A DNA stretch of 64,000 nucleotides from CAYNRA01 sp046296415 (lineage in GTDB: Bacteria > Bacteroidota > Bacteroidia > Cytophagales > Spirosomataceae), in the NCBI GenBank assembly GCA_046296415.1, contig JBKBLN010000004.1, positions 124,001 through 188,000 on the forward strand. Direction: 5' to 3'. How positions within the stretch are numbered: position 1 is the stretch's first letter; every line of letters begins with the position of its first letter. Shown one piece after another: positions 1 through 6,705 of this stretch. A program made the translations under genes and the position numbers. Below the pieces are notes generated by a model. It searched no databases and was not told the DNA's origin. It saw only the letters and a list, made by a program, of their open reading frames with translations.

Positions 1-2
1 TT

Positions 3-212
3 CATTTGGCAGTTCCTCTTTTCCCAGCGTTTCTGCGAAAAGCTCCAGTACTCCAAGGCCGCGGCGCCACCGCACCCCGCCTTCGGATGTCCGAGGAGTT
101 CCGCTGGGAATATAACTACACCCGAGGCTTCCAAATCGCCGAACGCTACCGCCTCGGCTTCCGGTTAGACGAAAGGTTGAGGATGTATGAACGAAGAGTG
201 GTGGGTTTGTAG
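3..212 (+). CDS. Possible 3' end of an outer-membrane barrel gene (partial)
   Basis: The frame is open from the window edge to a TAG at 210-212, about 69 codons, rich in Arg and aromatic residues in alternating patterns (for example YTRGFQIAERYRLGFRLDER) that would suit beta strands. No start is visible because the gene would enter from the left. I do not recognise a family. It could equally be a chance open frame in GC-richer DNA, so this is a weak call. Confidence 0.25.
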   Translation, partial: HLAVPLFPAFLRKAPVLQGRGATAPRLRMSEEFRWEYNYTRGFQIAERYRLGFRLDERLRMYERRVVGL

Positions 213-213
213 G

Positions 214-231
214 GTCAGGGCATGCCCTGAC
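214..231. repeat. Perfect 18-bp palindrome
   Basis: The sequence GTCAGGGCATGCCCTGAC reads identically on both strands. It lies directly behind the stop codon of the partial frame at 3-212, so it could be part of a 3' end or another small dispersed palindrome. There is no T-run after it, so a simple intrinsic terminator is not supported. Confidence 0.6.
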
Positions 232-280
232 TGATAGGAGGGCAGGTAGGAAATGAGAGATGAATGAATGCTAATCGATT

Positions 281-341
281 CCGTTCGGTTGTATTTGTAG
301 AGACGTAGCAATGCTACGTCTCTACAAATACAACCGAACGG
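281..341. repeat. 61-bp perfect palindrome, dispersed-repeat family A copy 1
   Basis: Two perfectly complementary 30-base arms (281-310 and 312-341) are separated by a single A. The core TTGTAGAGACGTAGC/GCTACGTCTCTACAA is shared with a second palindrome at 60520-60552, with one mismatch there. A partial direct copy of the core (GCTACGTCTCTAC) follows at 341-353. This looks like a dispersed REP or MITE-like unit; no transposase is nearby. Confidence 0.8.
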
Positions 342-368
342 CTACGTCTCTACCGTGTAAAATCGCAC

Positions 369-474
369 ATTTGGCGGGTATTACCAGGTCGCACCTACGG
401 AGCTTGTCCGGTCTTGGGTCCATTGCTCATTTGCTACAAACGGAGGGCTCCGATGGAGCCGTTTGTCGCCAAAT
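369..474. repeat. Hairpin-containing element with 8-bp terminal inverted repeats
   Basis: ATTTGGCG at 369-376 and CGCCAAAT at 467-474 are perfect inverted ends. Inside lies a strong hairpin, with an outer stem ACAAACG (436-442)/CGTTTGT (460-466) and an inner stem GGCTCC (446-451)/GGAGCC (455-460). No convincing coding frame is seen. It is likely another small non-autonomous repeat in the mosaic of repeats between 214 and 790. Confidence 0.5.
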
Positions 475-588
475 CATCTCTTCTCGGTGTGTTTCCATTG
501 GGAAAATAGTATCAAGCCATTTTTGGCTTAGTTGCCCTAGTTATTCAAGGGTCATACCACGTAACGATGTTAATTCATAATTCAATCT

Positions 589-752
589 CGTTTAGTTAGT
601 GGATTCTTCCACGAAGTAGCCCATGATTACGGCCCTTCAGGCATTTTTTTGCTAGGGTTTGTGCCATTTTCCTAACCTGTGAAGGCTAGGTTATTGATTA
701 AGCACTGTTGGTGCTGGATTAAAGCAGCTAGGTAAAATTCCTTAACTAAACG
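589..752. mobile_element. MITE-like element, copy 1 (about 165 bp)
   Basis: The stretch is nearly identical to 32909-33072. Its ends, CGTTTAGTTAG and CTTAACTAAACG, are inverted repeats of each other. Inside are two small hairpins, around 671-690 (CCTAACC/GGCTAGG) and 700-714 (AGCAC/GTGCT), which also form in the second copy. No ORF is present. The left flank and right flank carry TGAATTA heptads on the minus strand (572-586 and 757-791). Confidence 0.7.
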
Positions 753-756
753 ACCA

Positions 757-791
757 TAATTCATAATTCATAATTCATAATTCATAATTCA
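757..791. repeat. Tandem heptanucleotide repeat, TGAATTA on the minus strand
   Basis: About five tandem copies of a 7-base unit (ATTCATA on the plus strand, TGAATTA on the minus strand) lie between the MITE-like element and the signal-peptide region of the following barrel gene. The same heptamer recurs at 4722-4735, 32890-32903 and 33077-33090. Confidence 0.75.
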
Positions 792-1424
792 ACTTACATC
801 CTCCTTTTTCTTTGCACATTCCAATGTGCTGGACAATCCTTACTGCTAACCGCCGGAACCGAAGGCTTGGGGGTGGGTGTGAGGTATGAGCAAAAGCGGT
901 GGACGGTGCAAGCGGGGTACCAGGGATTTCGGTATCAGCGGACGCACACAGTCGCCGTGACAGACAGCCAAACATTGGCTGTTGCTCCCAAGTGGCGATT
1001 AGGGCAGTTGTATGTGCGGGGTAGTTGGGTCGTGTGGCCGCAACGACCTCGTTTTCGGGTAGTAGGAGGACTTGGGTATGCCATGCAAGCTCGGCGGGAC
1101 CTGTACGTCTGGACCGACACCGGTGTTCCGGTTGGGGGGGCTTCTATATCTGCGGAAGATTTTGGAGAAGTACAGGCGCGGCTGGGTTTTTCGGCTTGGC
1201 GACCTTACACGGGAGTCTCGTGGGATATACCACTTGGGAAATCCTGGTTTTGGCAAACTTCCCTAGGGGTAGCGTACCATGGAAAACCCCGATTGGAGGT
1301 ACGGTATACAGGATTTTTGGAAACTACCAACTTGTCGGACGACATACGAGTCATTGAAAACAATTTACAACCGTATCGCTTTTTCCCGTCCCTTCAGGTG
1401 GGTATTGGTCGTCGTTTGTGGTAG
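774..1424 (+). CDS. Outer-membrane beta-barrel protein lacking a normal start codon
   Basis: The open frame runs from just after a TAA at 771 to a TAG at 1422-1424. The translation begins with a hydrophobic stretch (ILLFLCTFQCAGQ) that looks like the core and cleavage site of a signal peptide, then alternating strands typical of a small outer-membrane barrel of about 200 residues ending in RRLW. No ATG, GTG or TTG precedes the signal segment; the first usable codon is TTG at 867, inside the mature protein. The TGAATTA heptad array sits exactly where the start codon and ribosome site should be, so the gene may be disabled at its 5' end. The next gene overlaps its 3' end, suggesting a two-gene operon. 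Specific function is unknown. Confidence 0.55.
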   Translation, partial: FIIHNSTYILLFLCTFQCAGQSLLLTAGTEGLGVGVRYEQKRWTVQAGYQGFRYQRTHTVAVTDSQTLAVAPKWRLGQLYVRGSWVVWPQRPRFRVVGGLGYAMQARRDLYVWTDTGVPVGGASISAEDFGEVQARLGFSAWRPYTGVSWDIPLGKSWFWQTSLGVAYHGKPRLEVRYTGFLETTNLSDDIRVIENNLQPYRFFPSLQVGIGRRLW

Positions 1425-2928
1425 TCTTTGGGGGTGTGGAAATCCGATGGAGGGTTTCAAGTTGACCTTCAAGGAGCCTATCACCGAGGGCCTGTATACG
1501 TTCACGGTTCGAGACTATGCCAATCAACCCTTAGGGGCACCCAGGCTTACCATCGGAGGAGCTGGTAAAGAATGGATAGTTAATCACTTAAACGATGCTG
1601 TTTTTCGTCCGACCGACGACGGACGGTATTTGGTGGCCTTAGAGCGCAGTGTACAGCCCAATGCTCAGGCGCCTGTGGTGTTTACGACTACATTTTCTCA
1701 AGAGGGCTTTGTCCCGCATACGTACTTTTTTCAGGCCACAAGCCGAGCAAATCGAGGATTTACGGTACGCTTGGCACCAGCACAACGCGAAGAAGCGGGC
1801 GTTCGGGGTGGTCAAGCTCAGGTCCAGCCCGGGCAGACGGTTATGCTTGGAACGTCCACGTGGCGAATCCCGGCCGATCTTACCTGGACCCGAACGGGAG
1901 GAGGGAGTGGAGGCCCGGTGGAAATCAGGACTCAGCAATTTCAGCCCAGCGCACGTGGATTCTATCCCGGTGGTACCCTTTCGAGGGTGTATTTCCCGGA
2001 TGGAACCTTTGCCACCGATGCCTTTCAGCTGCAGCAGTTGGGTGGGTTTTATCAAGTGCAGGTGGTCCAAGACGAGCAGGAAGTAGTTGGGTGGTCTCGG
2101 CCGATCGAGGTTGTGTTGCCCTTGGCTGCTCAGACCAATCCAACCACAGGACAGGCGTTGAAGGCCGGGGATAACGTGCCGTGGTACACCTACTGGGCGG
2201 GCAATGGCCGCTGGACGGCTCAAGGTCAAAAGGAAGTGGAGGCCGCTGCGGGAGGTGGGCTGCAGCTTCGAGTGCAGACGCTTCGCCCCGAATTAGTGGC
2301 TGTGGCTTGGTATAACCAAGTATGCAATACCGCAGCCCGTTTTCGAATTCAGAGTTTATTAACGGATTTGGATATACAACACTACGCTGAGTTTCGGCGG
2401 GTGTCTGATGGCCGAGTGGTGCGGGCGTTTCATGCCTCCATGAACACCGGCACGGTGATTACGGCAAATTTCTTCCCTCGGGATACGGGACCAGTTCGGC
2501 TGTATTTGTTTGGTTCTACCGACTACCACGGGGGTGATCGCCAGACCCCATTGTTTGTGTCGGAGGCGGTGGATCCTTGTGAGGCGAAGGAACTGAATCT
2601 AGATGTTCGGTTGGCGATACCGTTTCCACCCTCGGTGAATATCTTTTTGTCGGTGGAGTGTCCGGCTGGCACGAGTTTTCAGGAGAGCGACCTACCTGCC
2701 CAGATGCGGGTACAGTTTAGTGCGCCGGGCCGAAATCAGTGGCGGGAGTTGGGAATATTCTCGCGGAGTGTTCGTCGGATTCGGTCGTACCGAGTGAAGA
2801 CAGGGGAAACCTACGATTTTCGATTGAGCACCGACGGGGGAGTTACCTGGCCGTATCGGCAGACAAATTATAAAATATTGGCGTCGTATTACGGCATCAC
2901 GTTGTTGGGCGAGGCCTTGTGTGAATAA
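1354..2928 (+). CDS. Large lipoprotein of unknown function
   Basis: From a TTG at 1354 the product is about 524 residues and starts MKTIYNRIAF, followed by a hydrophobic segment and the lipobox SLWGC, so it should be a lipid-anchored envelope protein. An ATG at 1279 is in frame but would put 25 extra polar residues before the signal; TTG 1354 gives a normal signal peptide, so I prefer it. The body is rich in beta-strand-like sequence with extracellular-type Ig or barrel-accessory character, but I recognise no family. It overlaps the preceding barrel gene by about 70 bases and is probably its partner. The C-terminus ends GEALCE. Confidence 0.7.
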   Translation: MKTIYNRIAFSRPFRWVLVVVCGSLWGCGNPMEGFKLTFKEPITEGLYTFTVRDYANQPLGAPRLTIGGAGKEWIVNHLNDAVFRPTDDGRYLVALERSVQPNAQAPVVFTTTFSQEGFVPHTYFFQATSRANRGFTVRLAPAQREEAGVRGGQAQVQPGQTVMLGTSTWRIPADLTWTRTGGGSGGPVEIRTQQFQPSARGFYPGGTLSRVYFPDGTFATDAFQLQQLGGFYQVQVVQDEQEVVGWSRPIEVVLPLAAQTNPTTGQALKAGDNVPWYTYWAGNGRWTAQGQKEVEAAAGGGLQLRVQTLRPELVAVAWYNQVCNTAARFRIQSLLTDLDIQHYAEFRRVSDGRVVRAFHASMNTGTVITANFFPRDTGPVRLYLFGSTDYHGGDRQTPLFVSEAVDPCEAKELNLDVRLAIPFPPSVNIFLSVECPAGTSFQESDLPAQMRVQFSAPGRNQWRELGIFSRSVRRIRSYRVKTGETYDFRLSTDGGVTWPYRQTNYKILASYYGITLLGEALCE

Positions 2929-2929
2929 A

Positions 2930-2960
2930 AAAATCCTCCCCGAGGTGATCGAGGAGGATC
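2930..2960 (-). terminator. Intrinsic terminator for the small minus-strand gene
   Basis: On the minus strand, ATCCTCC (2959-2953) and GGAGGAT (2939-2933) form a stem followed by seven T residues. It lies about 30 bases past the stop codon of the 40-residue ORF at 2987-3109 and faces the 3' end of the plus-strand lipoprotein gene. Confidence 0.7.
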
Positions 2961-2986
2961 AAATGTGTGGGAACGAAGCAGGTGAG

Positions 2987-3109
2987 TTAGAGGTAAACCC
3001 AGATGGCAAGAGCCAACAAACCAAGCAATGCGACAGCACGACTCAAAAGTACCTGACGGTAATTCTTTTCGCGCTCAGTGAGTAGTTTAGGAGATCGAAC
3101 ATTTTTCAT
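2987..3109 (-). CDS. 40-residue single-span membrane protein
   Basis: The ORF starts ATG AAA AAT GTT and encodes a charged N-terminal half (MKNVRSPKLLTEREKNYRQV) and a hydrophobic C-terminal half with one predicted membrane span (LLGLLALAIWVYL near residues 28-40). It sits alone between convergent and divergent neighbours, has an intrinsic terminator right behind it and an AT-rich upstream region, all of which support a real gene. The family is not recognised; the layout, basic head then single span to the very end, is typical of small inner-membrane proteins. Confidence 0.6.
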   Translation of the reverse strand: MKNVRSPKLLTEREKNYRQVLLSRAVALLGLLALAIWVYL

Positions 3110-3350
3110 GGGAGGTGCAGTTTAGATGCGCTGACAAATTGAACTAATCAAAGTTGCAAAAAAAAATTTATTTATAAAAGACAATTTTTAAGTATTTATT
3201 AAACGGATTCAAAAGTTTAAAGAATTATAAAAATTCCATAAAATAAATAGTATTATTTCAATTTTCCATTGATGACTTCAAGGGAACGAAGAGGAATTGT
3301 AGGGTTTATAATTGTATTATTTGGTTATTTAGCATTTTAAAAATAGGACG

Positions 3351-4724
3351 ATGAATAAGTTAAGTTACTTCAAGTTAGTTACCGATTTGGGGTTGCTTTT
3401 TCTTTGTTTTTTGATGGCTTCGGCGATCAGCACCCGGGCCTTGCATCGGGTTGATATCTTGATTGCGGGGGTCCTGATGGCGGGCTGGTATTTTTCAAGT
3501 CGAATGACCCATTTGTATGATGACTTCCGGACGGAGCGCTACATTGGGGAGCTATTATTGATTTTGGAAAATGTGGCGGTTCAGTTGGTTTTGATCGGTC
3601 AGATCTACTTTTTTCTGAATTCGCACAATTTTGCCCGTCGATTCACCGTGGCCTACATTGGGCTGGTTTTGGTTTTGGTGTTGATCAAAGCGTATGTTAC
3701 CAAGAAGATGTTGTTGGTGTATCGGGAGCGAGGGGGGAACTTCCGGCGGGTGGTATTCATTGGTTTCAATGAGATCACGCAAAATTTATTGGAGCGTATT
3801 TTAGACAATCCACAGTATGGATTGCGAGTAGTTGGGATTGTGGCGAAGGAGTCCGTTTCGTTTCCGGAGGTACCTTATTTAGGGAATTTGGATTCGTTCA
3901 TGGGGCAGCAAGATGTGCCGTGTGATGAAGTGATCATCACCTCGGATCGATTGGATAAAGATGCCTTAATGGAGATTTTTCGATTTTCGGACCACCGAGC
4001 GATCCGCGCGAGGGTAGTGCCTAATTATTTGGATTATTACCAGAGCCGATTCCATTTTCAGGTCTTCGGCAACTATCCCCTGATCACCCTGCGCTCGGAG
4101 CCACTCCAGGAGGGATTTTGGCGGTGGGTGAAACGCGTTTTTGATGTGGTCTTTTCGTTGGTTCTGTTTATTGTTTTGTTTTCCTGGTTATTTCCGATCA
4201 TCGCTTTATTGATCAAGTTGGATTCCCCGGGGCCTGTATTTTTCCGTCAGGATCGCTGGGGGAAAAATGGAGAGAAATTTTTATGTTACAAGTTTCGGTC
4301 GATGAAAGTGGAGAGTCGGGACGTGACCGACAACGGGGAGTTCAATCAGGCTCGTGCGGGCGACAGCCGCATCACCAAATTAGGGGCATTTCTACGAAAG
4401 ACCTCGTTGGATGAGTTACCGCAGTTTATTAATGTTTTGTTGGGGGATATGTCGGTGGTGGGGCCCCGTCCACATGCCCATGAGCACAATCTACGAACGA
4501 AAGATCAGGTGAGCAGCTACATGGTCCGGCACTGGATTCGGCCCGGGGTTACGGGCTGGGCTCAGGTGAATGGCTACCGCGGCGAAACCCGTACCGTCGA
4601 GCAAATGCAAAAGCGGGTAGAATTTGATATTTGGTACATCGAAAACTGGAGCTTCTGGCTCGACATCCGCATCATCCTCATGACCGCGTACAATATGTTG
4701 AAAGGGGAGGAGAATGCTTATTGA
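3351..4724 (+). CDS. Undecaprenyl-phosphate sugar phosphotransferase (WcaJ-like)
   Basis: 457 residues, the usual size for polyprenyl glycosylphosphotransferases that transfer a sugar-1-phosphate from a UDP-sugar to undecaprenyl phosphate and so start a surface polysaccharide. Several membrane spans lie in the first 115 residues, a CoA-binding-like nucleotide-sugar region follows, and a bacterial sugar transferase domain fills roughly 265-457. That domain shows PGPVFFRQDRWG, CYKFRSM, LRKTSLDELPQ, DMSVVGPRPH and GVTGWAQVNGYRGE. The start ATG follows AGGACG. Substrate sugar cannot be told. Its TGA stop is the first unit of a TGA heptad repeat that opens the long array downstream. The export genes at 8.5-13.5 kb may belong to the same pathway. 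Confidence 0.92.
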   Translation: MNKLSYFKLVTDLGLLFLCFLMASAISTRALHRVDILIAGVLMAGWYFSSRMTHLYDDFRTERYIGELLLILENVAVQLVLIGQIYFFLNSHNFARRFTVAYIGLVLVLVLIKAYVTKKMLLVYRERGGNFRRVVFIGFNEITQNLLERILDNPQYGLRVVGIVAKESVSFPEVPYLGNLDSFMGQQDVPCDEVIITSDRLDKDALMEIFRFSDHRAIRARVVPNYLDYYQSRFHFQVFGNYPLITLRSEPLQEGFWRWVKRVFDVVFSLVLFIVLFSWLFPIIALLIKLDSPGPVFFRQDRWGKNGEKFLCYKFRSMKVESRDVTDNGEFNQARAGDSRITKLGAFLRKTSLDELPQFINVLLGDMSVVGPRPHAHEHNLRTKDQVSSYMVRHWIRPGVTGWAQVNGYRGETRTVEQMQKRVEFDIWYIENWSFWLDIRIILMTAYNMLKGEENAY

Positions 4725-5234
4725 ATTATGAATTATGAGAGATGAGATATGAGTGTTTGTTGGGAGTTTTAAAAACTCATCTCTCATCTCTCTGCGCTCA
4801 ACACTAAAAAGAGATATGAGATATGAGATATGAGTGATGAGATATGAGATATGAGTGTTTGTTGGAGTCTTAACAACTCATCTCTCATCTCTCCGCACTC
4901 ATCACTAAAAAACTCATCTCTCATCTCTCTGCACTCAGCACTAAAAAACTCATCTCTCATCTCTCTGCACTCAACACTAAAAAGAGATATGAGTGATGAG
5001 ATATGAGTGTTTGTAGGGGTTTTAAAAACTCATATCTCTGCACTCATCACTAAAAAGAGATATGAGTGATGAGATATGAGTGTTTGTAGGGAGTTTTAAA
5101 AACTCATCTCTCATCTCTCCGCACTCAACACTAAAAAGAGATATGAGATATGAGTGATGAGATATGAGTGTTTGTTGGGAGTTTTAAAAACTCATCTCTC
5201 ATCTCTCATCTCTCTGCACTCAACACTAAAAAAC
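4722..5234. repeat. Hairpin repeat array, left block, built of TGA heptads
   Basis: Beginning at the stop codon of the preceding gene are heptads TGAATTA, TGAATTA, TGAGAGA, TGAGATA. Then come repeated units of about 72-101 bp: a purine arm of TGAGATA/TGAGTGA heptads, the spacer GTGTTTGTTGGGAGTTTTAAAAACTC or a variant, and a pyrimidine arm of TCATCTC heptads ending GCACTCAACACTAAAAA. GAGTTTTAAAAACTC is itself palindromic and the two arms are largely complementary, so each unit can fold into a long hairpin. Five full units and two half units are visible here. Short open frames across this DNA are repeat artefacts. Confidence 0.9.
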
Positions 5235-5594
5235 TCAACCACCTCTATTGCCTTTTGCAGTAAGAATAGAGGATTTAATCATTTTGAGTATATTATTGGC
5301 CTCATTGGTGAGAGTTTTGTAATCAGAGTCTGGAAGAAAGTGACTTTGATGTAGTAGATCAAGCCAATAAAGTGACTCGTCACACTCTTTTTGAGCTATA
5401 GATAGCTTGTGAATAAAGTCAGCTCTACTTTGAGCATTTTGTGCCTCACGAATATTAGCCCCTACTGATGTGGATGATCTTAAAAATTGTCGGGCCAAGA
5501 CATATTCTTTGTGATTGGCTATTATGTTCTTATAGATTTTTACGGAATTTAAGGCAAATAAAAATGATCTGTCTCTCAAAGGCCCTGGTTTCAC
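5235..5594 (-). CDS. Four-helix-bundle protein (S23 / 23S rRNA intervening-sequence family)
   Basis: 119 residues, matching the family length. The pattern PLRDRSFLFALNSVKIYKNI, then SSTSVGANIREAQNAQSRADF, then KECDESLYWLDLL is characteristic of the S23/IVP four-helix-bundle family; the same fold is used by the accessory protein Avd of diversity-generating retroelements. The biochemical role of the free-standing members is not established; nucleic-acid binding is suspected. The start appears to be GTG at 5592-5594, since the family begins just before the PLRDRSF segment. The stop codon TGA is provided by the flanking repeat (TGAGTTTTTAGTG), so repeat units touch the gene directly on its 3' side and resume about 100 bases upstream of its start. 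Confidence 0.88.
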   Translation of the reverse strand: MKPGPLRDRSFLFALNSVKIYKNIIANHKEYVLARQFLRSSTSVGANIREAQNAQSRADFIHKLSIAQKECDESLYWLDLLHQSHFLPDSDYKTLTNEANNILKMIKSSILTAKGNRGG

Positions 5595-5691
5595 AGCTGT
5601 AAGTTAATGGCCTTAAGTTATATTAAAGAATGTATTAATTCTCTAAAATAATCGATTCTAAACGTTTCTATTTGAATTAGAAATGGATGCT

Positions 5692-6705
5692 AAGATATGA
5701 GTGATGAGATATGAGATATGAGTGTTTGTTGGAGTCTTAACAACTCATCTCTCATCTCTCCGCACTCAACACTAAAAAGAGATATGAGATATGAGTGTTT
5801 GTAGGGAGTTTTAACAACTCATCTCTCATCTCTCTGCACTCAACACTAAAAAGAGATATGAGATATGAGTGATGAGATATGAGTGTTTGTAGGGGTTTTA
5901 AAAACTCATCTCTCATCTCTCCGCACTCAACACTAAAAAGAGATATGAGATATGAGTGATGAGATATGAGTGTTTGTTGGGAGTTTTAAAAACTCATCTC
6001 TCATCTCTCTGCACTCATCACTAAAAAACTCATCTCTCATCTCTCCGCACTCAACACTAAAAAGAGATATGAGATATGAGTGATGAGATATAAGTGTTTG
6101 TTAGGAGTTTTAAAAACTCATCTCTCATCTCTCAGCGCTCAACACTAAAAAGAGATATGAGATATGAGTGTTTGTTGGAGTCTTAACAACTCATCTCTCA
6201 TCTCTCCGCACTCAACACTAAAAAGAGANNNNNNNNNNNNNNNNNNNNNNNNNNNNNNNNNNNNNNNNNNNNNNNNNNNNNNNNNNNNNNNNNNNNNNNN
6301 NNNNNNNNNNNNNNNNNNNNNNNNNNNNNNNNNNNNNNNNNNNNNNNNNNNNNNNNNNNNNNNNNNNNNNNNNNNNNNNNNNNNNNNNNNNNNNNNNNNN
6401 NNNNNNNNNNNNNNNNNNNNNNNNNNNNNNNNNNNNNNNNNNNNNNNNNNNNNNNNNNNNNNNNNNNNNNNNNNNNNNNNNNNNCTAAAAAGAGATATGA
6501 GATATGAGTGATGAGATATAAGTGTTTGTTAGGAGTTTTAAAAACTCATCTCTCATCTCTCTGCACTCATCACTAAAAAGAGATATGAGATATGAGTGTT
6601 TGTAGGGGTTTTAAAAACTCATCTCTCATCTCTCTGCACTCATCACTAAAAAACTCATCTCTCATCTCTCATCACTCAGCACTAAAAAGCCCCATCATTC
6701 ATAAC
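5692..6705. repeat. Hairpin repeat array, right block, interrupted by an assembly gap
   Basis: The same units as at 4722-5234 resume here: eight more copies of the GTGTTTGT-containing spacer are visible (near 5720, 5796, 5882, 5969, 6092, 6168, 6521 and 6597). Positions 6229-6484 are 256 N, so the true copy number is unknown. The right end reads, on the minus strand, TGAGTTA TGAATGA TGG, with the first TGA being the stop codon of the DUF4097 gene. Confidence 0.9.
6229..6484. other. Assembly gap (N run)
   Basis: 256 undetermined bases inside the tandem repeat array. The array is repetitive and hairpin-rich, which would explain a scaffolding failure. The gap length may be nominal and units may be missing or collapsed. 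Confidence 0.99.

Noticed and set aside
311..580. Open frame of 89 codons in the repeat mosaic
   Set aside because: It is made of the palindrome arm and hairpin element with no protein-like pattern and starts inside the palindrome.
5154..5354. Open frame of 66 codons overlapping the S23 gene
   Set aside because: Half is repeat unit and half is antisense to the four-helix-bundle gene.
5235..5594. Diversity-generating retroelement
   Set aside because: The S23 protein shares the Avd fold, but there is no reverse transcriptase and no template/variable repeat pair in the window.
6164..6511. Open frame of 115 codons on the plus strand
   Set aside because: It runs through the N gap and heptad repeats; the TGAGATA arms lack stops on some strands by composition, so it is an artefact.
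4722..6705. CRISPR array
   Set aside because: Units are joined head to tail with no unique spacers, repeat length varies and no cas gene is present.
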